DNA from: Henricia sp. BOLD:AAB3569
Lineage: Eukaryota > Echinodermata > Asteroidea > Spinulosida > Echinasteridae
Length of the DNA: 64,000 bases
Assembly (NCBI GenBank): GCA_037783545.1
Contig: JBBELK010000329.1
Coordinates: 4,602,501-4,666,500, forward strand
Direction: 5' to 3'
Under the pieces are notes generated by a model. It worked only from the letters and a program-made list of their open reading frames with translations. It was not told the origin of the DNA and did no database searches. Of the stretch, positions 1 through 13,500 are shown in pieces. Each line of letters opens with the position of its first letter. Within the stretch, counting starts at the first letter, position 1. The position numbers were made by a program, and so were the translations under genes.

Positions 1-186
1 TGGAGACCCCTGAAGCCATATGCTGCTTAAACAATTTTTTTTGCAACACTTCCAAAACAAAAATGGTTGAAATTATTGAGCTTATTATAACACAACATAT
101 AGAAAGTGAATGGTTGGGTCAACGTTTTGATTCAGGGACTTTCTTCATGACAGACTGGAAACAGTTAAATACTGTAACACTCAAAG

Positions 187-676
187 TAAACTCCTCAAAA
201 AAAGTTCGGAAAGTTAAGTTTGACTGACGATTTCTCTCTTGTTACGAAATCATTTCCCTTGAATTTGGTATCATTGGAAAGCCCTGTTATTCCTCTTTAC
301 AGTGATGTGTCATTTGTTATGATTAATCAATTGGGGGATATGCAGTATAGCGGAATACAGGGGTGGGTGGAAAATGAAATGTCACAAAATTCACTGCTAT
401 TGTCATGCAGTGCATTCCCCTTTTGCTTGGAGGATGGGAATGTGTCAATGCACTTTTTGACAATAGCAATGCATTTTGTGACATTTCACTTTACACCCGC
501 CCCCGTATTCAGCTGTGCTGCACATCCCCCAATTGCTTAATCATAACAAATGACACATCATCGTGAAGAGGAATAACAGGGCTTTCCAATGATATAAAAT
601 TCAAGGAAAATTATTTTGCAACAAGAGAGAAATCGTCAGTGAAACTTGACTTTCCGAACTTTTTTTGAGGAGTTTA
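187..676. mobile_element. Foldback MITE, TIR AACTCCTCAAAAAAAGTTCG, copy 1
   Basis: Two inverted arms of about 200 bases meet in the middle, flanked by TA. A shorter copy of the family lies at 58346-58600. No coding capacity, so it is non-autonomous. It explains the small open frame at 220-540. Confidence 0.8.
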
Positions 677-783
677 GATAAACTATGTAGTGAAATTCCA
701 AAACAGTTTTCTTACACAACCAGAGACACAAGTTAAAAACCTTGCAAAACAATTTCTAAAACTGACTCTTCACAACTTCTTAC

Positions 784-1069
784 CACCATTTCAGACCCAG
801 CCTTTGGCCTAAATGGAGCATGTTCTTTCTCTTCGAGTTCTTGGCGTTGTTTCCTGTGTTCCGCCAGACTCTGGGTGCGTCGTTTAACCAACCATTCCTG
901 AAGCGCCTTTCTCTCTTGTTCGGTTTTCTCTGTCGGCTTTTTCCCGGATCCAGCCCATTTCTCCAAACTTTCCTCCGGTCGCGGAGTTCGTGAAGTTTCC
1001 AGGAGTTCGCGTATTTTGTCGCTGCTTAGATGGCCCAAATCGTGCACTAGTGGTTGCTCTGTAACTCTC
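784..1069 (-). CDS. CPLANE1: CPLANE1 exon 28 (last exon in the window; gene continues off the left edge)
   Basis: Residues 3155-3250, phase 2 in and 0 out. Acceptor TTATCAG, probable donor GTG|GTAAGA at 783-778. LEKWAGSGKKPTEKTEQERK and EWLVKRRTQSLAEHRKQ form a charged helical C-terminal region. The frame stays open to a TAA at 733-735, but the strong donor means this is probably read-through into intron, so the true C terminus lies left of base 1. Confidence 0.85.
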
Positions 1070-4000
1070 CTGATAAGATAATATACAAATATTGACTGCA
1101 ATAAGGGGCATGGTTAAGATTATAGGCCCAAGGTGATCTCGAAGCCATGACTATGCCCCGAGGCGGAAGCCGAGGGGCATAGTCATGGCTTCGAGATCAC
1201 CGAGGGCCTATAATCTTAACCATGACCCGAATAAACAGCAGTCAATATTTGTTTTATATACCGAATGTGTAGATTTTTTTCATCTGGTTGGTTAAAAGTA
1301 ACGATACATCATCATACAGTCATGACAGTGGTCCTTCGAGTTTCGATTTCGGAAGCTGGTCTACGGCGGAAAAGTTGTATATTTACAGCAAACATTTGTA
1401 GCATAATCACCTGGCACTCTAGTAGAACATTTCACCTGACACAGTTTTCAATGTAGGCCACTTCTCTTACTTTCTTAAGGACTTCATCATCTACGACAGA
1501 CGACAAAATGACTTCGTCGAGATTCCGCCATTACCGTCCTGATGAATGTTTACGTGAAGCGCCCAGCTGCATAGTTGGTCCACAGCTATGCTAACGCATG
1601 TAATGCGCGCGTCCGGAACCCGCTAAATGACTATGCCCGGGGCATGGCAAAGACTATTGCCCGGTGGGCATATACGCGCCGGGTCTAGCCGATTCAATGC
1701 CCCCACTTTTAACCAATCAGATGACAGGAATCTACGCATGAGGTATATAACACAAAATATAGACTGTGTGACCTCCGACGTCACGGCAGGCATAAAAACA
1801 TTGGGGATGTGGCTATCGTTGTGCGCACGCATCTGCTGTGCATAAATTTGGATAAGGAATCACTGGCACAGATTTCCATTAAGTGCTAAATAAGAAACGA
1901 TTGTGTTATTGAATGGCACACCACCGTAACCAGTTTGGGTCGGTGTATACCACTCGCCAGTGTTGTAGTCGAGTCACCAATATCGAGTCCGAGTCTCTAG
2001 CCTCAAGTCACGAGTCACTTTCCCCGAGTCCGAGTCACGAGTCACTTTGTTCGCCAAATTAATGAAACTGAATCTGCTATATTTCGCTCACATAATATGT
2101 GAAATGATGATGTACTCACACGCTCCTTGCCTTGTTTTTTTCCCCAAGAATCCTGCATTTAGCGGGCAAATCTATATCTTTTTCGAGTCACCATGTTCGA
2201 GTCCGAGTCAGAATGGTCGAGTCCGAGTCCAAGTCATTTTCCAATGTGACTCGAGTCGAGTCCGAATCACGAAAATTGTGACTCGAGTCGGACTCGAGTC
2301 CAAGTCCTGGACTTGAGTGCTACAACACTGCCACTCGCTGTATACCTTTGTTCCACTTTCTTTCTAGCCGCTTGTTGCTGACGCGTCGAGACTCCCATTC
2401 TACGGACTTCGCTGTCATCCCCTTCTGCGATAACCTCTGCGATGATGTCACTTACGCCACTGATCCCCGAAATGCCGAGCGTTAAGCCGGTATCGTCGCC
2501 CCTGCGCACATAAACGTGATGCGATCAAGCAAAATTAGTCCGAACTTGGTAATCCTCGTTTTGAGATATAAGCCAAAATGTTTGGAGTAAAAAAAAATCA
2601 AAACTGACAAATTCTGCATAAAGGCTGTCCAAAGTTGTCAACATTTTCAGTTCTACAGAGCATAGTATTTTTCAAGACACCCTCCCTCCCTCCGAAATAC
2701 TACTTATCAACATTTATCTGACACTACCATGAAATTTCAACATTTTACAGTGCATGTAAAATCCTACACAGCCTTCGACCACCCTACCCCCTTCCTACTC
2801 TTTGTAGAACCGTGAAAATGTTGACAACTTTGGACGGCCCCTAAAATAATCAGAAAGATCTCCATGGTTTAGTGAAAACGAAAGGCATTTCTTTTTTAAA
2901 CTGTGAAAACAAAACTTGGATGTGGCTGACAATTTATACAGCTTTATACAGATGAATTTATAGTCAGCACAATTTCAAATTGGAATTCTACAAACGTGAC
3001 CCATTCTGGCAAAAAAAGTCGGATGTTGCAGTCTAGGCCAAGTTTTCGTTTACCATACCCAGAAATAAACTGTGGATCCAGGCCCAATAAAATGCAAAAA
3101 CACAATGGACATTCTGGGCAGTACCTGGATTTTTGAGGTACCACCAGAATTTCCATTATGATCCTGGATCAGCCGCTAATTTCTAGAACTGTGGCGGATT
3201 GCAATATGCGGTATAAGACTGGTCTATAGACCTTTATCACGGCGCAGCCATCTTGCCTTTCCCCTTTACGTAACCAAAGCGAGGCTTGCAGAAAAAATAG
3301 TGTTAAAAATAGTGTTAAAAATATTCATTGTGTGCATCACAATGACACACGCGAATAGCGTGATCAAGAAAACGCGCAGCACGAAGTGATTCTCTCAAAA
3401 CAACAATGGAAGATTACACGCGCTACCGCGCGGTCGCGCAGATGCACTGATCGTGCCCGACACGTACTATGGGGAACAAGACAAAGATGGACGCACCGTG
3501 ATAAAGGTCTACAGGCTTAGCTGGCTAACGCGGTGTCCACTGAGACCGGTCTATAATTATAGCCCGCTTGCAATATCGTTGTCTTAATGTAAGACCAGTC
3601 TTAAAATTTAAGCCCGCGGCTAGCAGGCTATAATCGATCTATAATGTTTTGACACGGCGCTGCATCTGAAAGAAGGCGATGAACAGAACACACATTATGC
3701 TCTTTGACGACTTTTTAGTGCTATTTGATAACTTCCGCGGTCAATTTCTTTGCAAATCCTGTGGAATTGTCCGCGCCATCAAGTGACTTCTTGAGGACGT
3801 CTGCTTGGCTTGAAATGACGCAAGTATAGCCGGCTGCGTCACTTTCCATTAAAAGGTATGTGTTTTTCAGCTGGCGAAGCCGTACTTCAGTTAGACTGGT
3901 TTATTGCAATGGGCTAAACCAGCAACTAAGCCGTAGTCGAATGTTGGATAGCCGGCTATAAAACACCGGTCTCAGACGGTGGCTAAGTCGATTTTATTGC

Positions 4001-4555
4001 AATCGGCTCCTAGTAAAAAAAACATGGCCTAGACTGCGTGACATCCAACTCATTTAGTCAGAATAGGACACAAAATACAGACCACACTGTTACAACTATA
4101 TAAGACGATTTTTTGAAGATTTACCGATCAATTCCTGTAAGATTGTCTTCATTCATTTCCACGGATTCCTTTAGTTGTTCATCGACAGGAGTGGCACCCG
4201 GACTTCTCATAGTATCAAGTGTGTGGACCTTTAGTCCATCTACGGTGGTACGGTCTGGTTCCTTGAAGTCTCGTAGTGAGTAATCTGCCTTTGGTCTGGT
4301 GTCTGAGGTTGCCATGACGTCTGTTAAGTTTTCCACGGTGTGCAGCATCTAGTAAAATATCAACAATACGATGTCGATTAGGGTTTGTTTTACATTTAAC
4401 TGGCTTTGAGGGGCTGTCCATAAAGTACGTACGCACGGAATACCGACAGTGTTGAGCCCCCTTCCCTCTGTACGCAAAATTCATGAAGTCACCCATATAC
4501 TTTAATGTTGTGTGTACACATTGGCTTTTACCCCTCCCCCCCCCCCCCCCCCCCA

Positions 4556-4590
<35 letters not shown>

Positions 4591-7500
4591 CCTACTCTCC
4601 CCCTCCGTGCGTACGTAATGGTCGGCCCCTAACTCCATTAGCACTGTATACTCCCCAAGACACTACGAGAACACACTTCATGTGCTTGGGTAGGACTCGA
4701 ACCCACAACCTCCTGCATACTAGGCTGATGTCTTAACAACTCAACCTCCAAGCTGGCCCGTGTTAAATGGCCAGTTCGAATCATTTGTTCTCCTCGACGC
4801 AAGCTTAATCACCTTCCCTAAATGTGATATCACTGATGTTGTTACAAACATAAGTCTATAACACAAGCTTATTTTAGGTAGCAGGCCTAAATATTGCAAT
4901 GAAAATGTTTGTGTCTCGTTAGGAAGATAAAGTAGAAAACACAAAATATACCACTTTTTTTGTAATTTTTTTCATCATTTGGACACTGCCTAGAATGTAG
5001 GAGGTCATAAGTTCAAGTCCCACCCGAGCACACTATGATTTTTTTTGCGTGTTCTTGGGAAAAGCACTTTACACAGAGTGAATATACCATGCCATATATG
5101 AGCATATTATATCCATTTCATAAGGTCCTTTAATTCAAAATATGTAAGAAACAAATACAGCACTTGTGATTGACAACAAAAGCACATACTCATAATGGTT
5201 TCTTTTCACTCATTTGGATGTACAAGTGGCTCAAAGCCCACATGCACTAGCAAATAGCCCTTCAGCATGTAATAGGGCGTGTGGGTCGGGACAGGGTTGA
5301 ATTTGGGGGGCGGGGGGTGGGGGAGAGAGGTGTGAGAGGGTGTGAGGGGAGGGGAGGCAAACTCACCAAACTGGTATCCCTAAAGTCCTGTTCAATATTA
5401 GCAGCAGACTCTTCAATGGCAACCAACTGCTGGTCCATCTGGGCCAATCGCTGGCTCAGTCTGTCCTTGGTCGACTGACGAGCGGACTCGCTACGAGTTC
5501 TGATGTTCTCAATTTGGCGGCTGGGTTACAAGGAAGATAAGCGTAATTAGGGGGTCAAGATCTTTCCATAAAAACAGGACCTATTTTAGGCATTTTAGAC
5601 ATTTGGAAAAATGGCTTTAAGTTGCCATTTTTTTTAACCCTTTAACAGTAATTTTTTAAATCCTAACTATTGACAGTTAACGGGTTAAAAGAAATTTCCG
5701 TGCAATTTCTAAATAGTGTAGAATATTTCAAACAATTTACAAACGAACATGTCTCGGTATCATAGTTTTGAAAATTTTTATGAAAACTGTTTTACAATTT
5801 AACAGGGGACACCAAAGCAACTCCTACAATCTTTTTGACCGGTTCCTTTTGGGAAAAAGTAAGTGCTGGTTTTACCCACTCCACAGAACCTGTACTTTAT
5901 ATAATTCAAATTACATTATGAGCGAAATTTCAATAAGTCTTAGAAAAATTTCAAAAGTTTATTGAATCGTTCTCGTCATGTTTTGAGTAATATCAACAGA
6001 TAAAGGTGTTGTTTGATTAACGATGCCTTGTACTGATTATATGCTGGGGGTAATCATTCTCTGAAGCCAGTATTTATAAAAAAAAAAAAAAAATAGAATT
6101 GTCACAACATAATGGAAAACTGTGTCCTATTTTCATGGAATGACCTATTAAACATTGCCGGATAAAAGCTGTATTTTGAGAATCATGTACAAAATCATGC
6201 CAATCAGAGAAAAAACATTGAATGAAGCTTTCTGCTGTAGACCATATCAAATAGCCGCCATCTTGTAGGGCAACTTTTGTTGTTTAATTTGGTCAACAAT
6301 GTAAGCACAAAATGTGCAACCATGCACGTCCTCAAGGAACAAAGAAACTGCTCTACAAGATGGCTGTTATTTAGCTTTCCTACCCGTTTTCCTTAGTCTT
6401 TGTTTCCAGCAGTTTCACCGTCACCGCATCCGGGCCTCCTTTCGTTTCCTCAGCACTAGTCTCAAACATCACCTTGGGAGGAGACTTCTTTGGGTGTGCA
6501 TCCTTAAGAAACAAGGCGTCATAGTGTAGCTGGGCATTGCTTGGGGGAAGGGTTTCTTCACGAGTCAGGGGTGGGGGTTTGGTGACTGTCTCTTTGGGAT
6601 TTTGAGGCAGTGGGGTTGCCGTGGGTGATGGAATGTCCGTAAGGTCGACATCAACGACACTGATAAAAGTCCGTCCTTTTGTTGGCTTTTCAGTGTCCTG
6701 TATAAAAACCATTGAAATAATTTAAAAGTCGGACGTCACATAAGCCCTCCTGCACTAAACCTATGGGACAAGTTTTTCCTAGTAAAATTTTTATATTTTT
6801 CTCCTCCAAATTTTGTTTTTTAAAAATTAGATTTGCACTTATTTATGCTTAAGTCGTTTTAAGGAAAAAATAGTGACATCCGAGTACTAAATTCTTACCA
6901 AAACCATTGTTAACGTGTCAGTGTGTGACAGCTATATTCTTACGAATTCCAGAACTCAAGAATAATGTTGATAAACTGCCTTGTAGAAATTTCAGCCACA
7001 TAGATGCAGTAATACTTCAGAAAAACTGTATGATTTTTGTGTTAAATGAATAATAAACAAAATGTTTGAATTGTTTTTTTTAAAGCATCTTTAGTTGGCA
7101 CTTTCTCCCACAAAGGTACCATTTTACAAAGGGGAAAAAAATCATGTGGTGTTTGTTACCACTGCTATAAACACTTTTAGTCGGGTTTTTCTTGTCAACT
7201 TGTGAAGTAAAATTTAGGTAACTACAAATGATGTATAGGGGCTTTCAACTTCCCTCAGAGAGCGAAGTTTAAAATGACAATTTAATTTAGGCAAATTATG
7301 AAAGAAAGCATACTTTGCCAATCCCCTTGTTCTGTAAGCCTGGTTGCTGGCCGGATGTAGAAGACCCAAAGCGAAGATTGAAGAAAATATCAGGGGCCAC
7401 AATTTGGCCTGAAGGGGCTATGCCCGTGGCTGCTGATGTGTATTGTGCAACAGCCTCAGAAACTGTAGGTGCATCTGAAAATGAAATTAAAGAGGGCATT

Positions 7501-10500
7501 TTATCAAAGCATTTCAAGATTTGTCCACGAGACAATTCTACACAGAATAAGCCTTTTGCATGTTTCACATAACTAACTTCTGATGTACTGACGCACTTCA
7601 CATGCACAATTAGTATCCAGTTGACCAGACAAAATGTTTGTTGCTATGTGGTGCATAGGGCAGATGTGAAGTACAGAATCCATACTGTGTAACGTTCAAA
7701 TGCAAATGCCTTTGGTTAGTGAATTGGTTCTGCACAAAATGCTGCATCAACTCCATGCCTGATGGGTACCAGTGGTCCAAATGGTTGACTAGACACGACT
7801 AACCATCGTTGACTAGACTAAGCATTCCGATGCAAATAGTCAAACTATAGTTAATTATAACTGTTAATCAAACTTGCCCCAAGCAACGTCTAAAACTTAC
7901 GACGTGGAAAATCATCTTTGCCCATAGTAGTGCTGACATTCTTGGTTTCTTTGACGTCCGAGTGGTGATCACGAGGCTTGGGTTTAGTTTGTAGTTGTTG
8001 GACCGTGTCGTAGTGGACTTGGGCTGCGGTTGGGATGGCTGGCCTGGCATCGCGGTCTTGGAGTAAAGCATCAAACGAACCTACGAGAACAACATGGAAA
8101 GGATTTTCAAATTTAAAGTCCCAATACATCATTTGCAGTAACCCACAATTTTACTTCACGAGTTGACAAGAAAACCCGGACTAAAAATATTGATAGCAAT
8201 GGTAACAAACACCACATGATTTTGTTTATTCGTGTAAAATGGTACCTTTGTGGGAGAAATTGCCAACTGAAGGTGCTTGTTTAAAAAAATTGTCTGCAGA
8301 CAATTTTTTTACCATTCATTCAACACAAAATCCATGCATGGATTGTTCACGTATTCATCTACAGTTGAAGTCAGAAGTATAAATACATGTACACCACTAC
8401 CATCAATCACCCAAAATAATTGCCCGAACCATTGCAAGGTGTACAAGCTATGTTTTTAGTACTGCATGCACGTGAAGAATTCCACAAAATCAAGACTTTA
8501 GTAAAGACTGTTACAAAAATGGTGTAAGCACACCAGTTTTAACACTTGGTTGCCTACAGTTGCATTTATACTTCTGACTTCAACTGTATGTCCAGCAAAT
8601 TTCTACAAGGCAGTTTATCAACATTATTCTTTAGTTATGTAATGCTGTTGTTCCTGTTTTTAAGAGTTTTCCAATCATGTAATCTGTCACGTTAGAAGTT
8701 CTCTTTTCAAGAAAAGTTTGACTACTGTAAAAGCCAATATTTTCGCGTACAGATATTTTCGCGCATTTCAACATCACTGACATTTTCGCGAGTTGTTATT
8801 TTCGCGGATGGAAATTATGTTTTGTTTCAGAGATCGCCACAATTGTTGCAAACAATATTTCGCAGGTTGTTATTTTCGTGGGCTCTGTCTGGTGCGCGAA
8901 ATGCGCGAAAATAAAACCACCGCGAATTTTTCAGCTTTTACAGTAGTTGACAGATTTTTATGCCCATTTCACTCAAATAAACTACGAAATGTAAGGGTAA
9001 CTGCGTCTAAACATTCCCTGGTAATCTGAAATGTCCATTGCTAAAGCGCAGGGAAACAGTTCACTGGTTTTAGTGTAGACCCAATAACATTGGCAACACA
9101 CAGAGGGTGACATTTTCACTTTAGGATCAATTGCAAAGCAGTTCTTGCCTGGTTTTATAGCGAAGCCCTTTCCCAGGTCTTCGCTTCTCTTTTTGCAAGA
9201 ATTTTCGTCAGAATTTTCGGAGTCCTCAGAATTAGAGCTGTCATCGTGTTTCTCAAAAGTACCTCCCACTTTCACAGAATCCTGAAAAATTGAGAAAATT
9301 TTGCAATGAATTGAGCACTTGACCATGGCTTCAGACCTCGTGTATAAAACATATGAGACTAGCTGAAAATGTTTAAAGTGTTTTCCAAGAAAATCTTAAA
9401 GCTTAAGTGCTCATGGGCTTATCACGCACATCAGATTCAATACCCTCGCAGGTACCCATTTACTCCTGGGTGGAGAGAGGCAATTCATTGCAAAGTGTCT
9501 TGCCGAAGAGCTCACACCATGTACAAGTCAGACACAAACCAGGGATGCCAGTGGCTCTTACCTTCAGGGCCGGAAAAAAATCCACTTTCATAACTGCATG
9601 TATGTGTGCATATGGACTCGCCAGCACAGTATACTGTACAGTATGAGTGCAATGCAATGGATATGTCAGTATGTATGTGATCTAACCACTGCTGTATGGA
9701 TACAGCGCCCTCTATGTACTTCTGATCGATAGTCTGGTTTTGCGATACTTTAACCGTGAATGATTATGGCCAGGATACAGACATACTGCATGTGTGCAAA
9801 TCATTGGGAAAACATGCTACGTGCATGTACATAGGCTGTACATACATGACATACATGGCATGTCCGCACATCGTTGATCAGTAAGTGAGACAATTTTCCA
9901 CGTTTTTTTTGGACTTAAAGAGTTAAAAATATATTCTCCTTATATTTCCAGCCGTTTACTTTTCCGACCTGGAAAAAAGGCTTAGCCGGATTTCTTGCTA
10001 TAGCCGGAAGACTGGCATACCTTAGATTTAACCACGGTCGTATGAGCCACTAGAATGCTCGGCCATGGCACCACAACCCAAGGAAATCTAATTACCTTTG
10101 ACGACTCCTTCAAGACATTCGTCTTAACATCTCCACTTCTTGGGGTTAATTCCTTGACTGAAGTCCCTTGTTCTAAGTGCATTGATTTATCATTAGTCTC
10201 TTCAACTTTTTGTTCCATCTTTTGGTCTTTACCGAGAGACGTGCTCTGTGGTCGCTTGCTTTGGAGTGCTACTTTAGATGGATCTGATGACTTTGGGCGA
10301 AGGTTGTCCGTAGTTGGTCCTTTTCCCTCATGCTGTTGACGTCTTTTCTGTCTATTTTTTTAAAAGTGAAATTTTGGGTTTTGTCATTTTTTTAAACACG
10401 GTTGACAGTGTTTGGAAAAAAGGTAAAAAAAGGAAATCGCTGCCCTTTTTCCTCTTGAGAACATACAACATACTACATGCGTATCTCGCATCTGGCCATG

Positions 10501-13500
10501 TGCATTATATCAACCTTTTTGCCATGATACACAGTGATAATTAGCCTTTCTTGTCAAACTCGTGGTGGTGCCTGTACTGTAGCTACAGTCGAAAAATGTA
10601 CATGTAATTCTTACCTTGTTGGATTAGACAGATCATTCCGAAGCTCGGCATTTAGAAGCGGAATCGAAGCTGGCATTTCAGGACTATGGTCATCGTCTTT
10701 TCCTTCCATCCGTTCCAGATGCTCCCTGGCCCTAACAGCTGGGTGTTTCCCAAGCTCTTTGCGTCTCTGGTTTCTCTCAAAGGCATCCAGTTCATCTAGG
10801 GGTACAAGCTGAGGAGGTTTGGAGTCATCGCGGAGCTTGAGAAGGGGCAAGGAGTGGCCGGGGTTGGTTTGAGGAACTGTAGGGTTGGAAGGGAGTATGA
10901 AGTGGGGTCTCGGAGGGGGTATGATGGGTGTTGGGTGTCTCGGCTCTAAATGAAGTAACGGGATTGGCGGGAAATTGTCATGGTTGGCGTAGGGCCGCGG
11001 TTGTTGGACGCCAGGGTGGAGTAAAGATATAAGATGGCTGATAGAGTGGTCGCTGGCTACCGGCGGAAAATTCACTCGACTCGGATGTGAAGCGGCTTGA
11101 GTATTTCTTGGGAAAGCACCTTTAAATCTTTCGTTAGGATCAAAGTTACTCGGAGGTGGTTGTCTGTGTGTGTTCTGCTGAGTCCTGAAAGCGGCAGAAT
11201 CGATTGTCGCTTGCCGACTAACCAATGGGGGCTCGACGGGATGCGACGCCACTTTCCGCTGGGGTGGGGGTGGGTAGGCAGGTCTGGGGGCTCCAAATGC
11301 ACCCTGGGATAGTTTTTCCGGGGGTACTGTGAGCAAAACGGGGACCTGCATGGCGAAACCGAGAGCTGATTGAGAGTGTAACAAAGGGAAATTTGACGTT
11401 TGCTGATCGACCATTCCGTACTGCTGGTCGCGGTTTCCTTTCGGCATATTTAGTTCTTGTTGCACGACACCATGATGACCATTAGTATTTTGATTGTATT
11501 TATCTTCACGGTCAAGGTCTTGCAAGCTTAACGAAGAGCTTTCAGTTTCCGCATCCGTCCTTTCTTTTACTTCATTTCCTTCACTAACTTTGCCCATTCT
11601 GCGCGAATCCGCATTACGTGCCGTGCTGTGTACGTCAGGCTTGAAATCATTCTGTCCAACTCCATCAATTTCAGAACTCAGAACATCACGACTGGACCAT
11701 TCTGCTCCTAACCGGTTTAAACCAGTTGCAGCCGGATCCATCCGCCTTGTGAACCCTGCTCCAGTAGTTTTTACATCTTTTCTGTCAGCCTCATGCAAAG
11801 CCGAATCTGTTAAAGAAATAATTCCTTTCGGAATAGAGGCTTGCATGTTTGCCCCACGATGCAACGGAGATGGTGCCTGTGTTTCCACGTCAATTCCTCC
11901 TTTTAAGTTGACCTGAGCTGAAATCTCCGATACGTCAGGCCTCTCACAGAGTTCGCGCATCAAAGCTTGCTTTTTAGGACCATTTTGAGCTGCGTTGGAC
12001 TGAATTTCCTTGGAGCTACCTTTTGGAAGCTCGAGGGTATCAGATGATAAGGCTTTGTTTGGAAGCGACCCGTCCGTTTGACCACGAGAGTTCGTCTTAC
12101 TTTTCTGCAGGAGATAAAAATTAAATGATAAATTTACGGAAAGCCATCATCAAACCGATCATTTATGGACATCCAACAAAGTGTTTATTGCACTGATGGA
12201 AGTATGGCCCTACACGTATCTGCGATAACCGCATATCTGCAATAACCGCATATCTGTGCAGTAGAAGATTATTCAACGCGCATTCAGTATGTTTCTTTGA
12301 TTATGTGTGTATACAGAATGTCCTACCTGACAGGAGCAGGAGACGCTCAAAAATTAGCAATAACAAAAGTAACCCAGTTAGCAAAAGTTAGAGCCCCAAT
12401 ACATCATTTGCAGTTACCCAAAATTGTACTTCACGAGTTGACAAGAAAAACCCGACGAAAAGTGTTGATAGCAATGGTAACAAACGGCAAATGATTTTTT
12501 TTCTTGTGTAAAATGGTACCTTTGCGGAAGAAAATTGATATAAGGTGCTTTTTTTAAAAGTTGTCCGCAGGCAATTTTTTTAGCATTCAGTCGTGGATTT
12601 TTAAGGTTTTCTGAAGTATTACCGCATCTGAAATTTCTACAAGACAGTTTATCAACATTATTCTTCAAACTTTATGTAATGCTGGTGTTCCTGTTTTTAA
12701 AAGTTTTCCAATCATGTAATCTGTCTTTAGGTACGTTCTGACGCCAGATTGTCAATCCTTAACCACAGATGATCAAAATCTGAATCACAACTTCTAACAG
12801 AATTTTACCTCCAACATAATTCTCATGAACTCCTCTCTGACAAGCCTTTTGACGTCAGCGTCTTTCATGTTCAGATTCAAAGTCTGAGGCATCTCCTCTG
12901 GAGGACTTTGCTGTTGGATCACGTCTGGAATGTCCACCTCAGGTGTTGTCGGAAAGCTTCTGTTCACGTCTAGAAGCCAGTTTTCGTGTTCTGGGGGATT
13001 TTCTTCATCTAAAGAGCTGACATCCAGTGTGCTGTTGGTGTCACTGTCTGAATAGTAGAATATCTTGTCAACAAGAATACCTCCTTTTGATCTGGACGTA
13101 ATACTATCTCTTAGAGAGCTTTGCTGGAGACCTGGAGCCTCTGTTCCAAGACCATTCCTTGGATTTTCCGATGTATCCTTGTTGGAATCAACGTCACGTT
13201 GACTTGACACGATGTTGGCTGATGTTGCCCCTCTCTTGGAGTCTTCTTCAGAGTTGCTTCCATTGAGAAATGATTCTATGGGCTTAGTTTTGTTTCCAGT
13301 GCGGGAATCTGCTACTCTCTTTAGAAGCTGGTTGACGGCCTTCTTGTTTACGGAGAGGTTACTCGGGGATGTGCTACGATGTACTTGTGTTACGACTGGA
13401 AGCTTCCTCTTTTTCCTCTGCTTTACATCAGACACGTCATCCTGTTCATGATGCCGAGTGTTTATCCCCAAACTTTCTGCTTGTTTTGTTTTCTTGATCC

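Noticed and set aside
220..540. Plus-strand 106-codon frame
   Set aside because: It lies wholly inside the foldback MITE at 187-676 and is a by-product of its inverted arms.
733..783. Stop codon TAA at 733-735 as the true end of CPLANE1
   Set aside because: A strong donor (GTG|GTAAGA) at 783-778 precedes it in the same frame, so the extra residues look like read-through into intron. Not fully excluded.
4512..4736. Polyproline protein
   Set aside because: Caused by the poly-C run inside a MITE; no splice or start context.
7890..8132. Exon 22 in the alternative frame (LYSKTAMPGQPSQPQ)
   Set aside because: Open, but it lacks the AQxHYD motif and would need the weak GTGAAA donor in exon 21.
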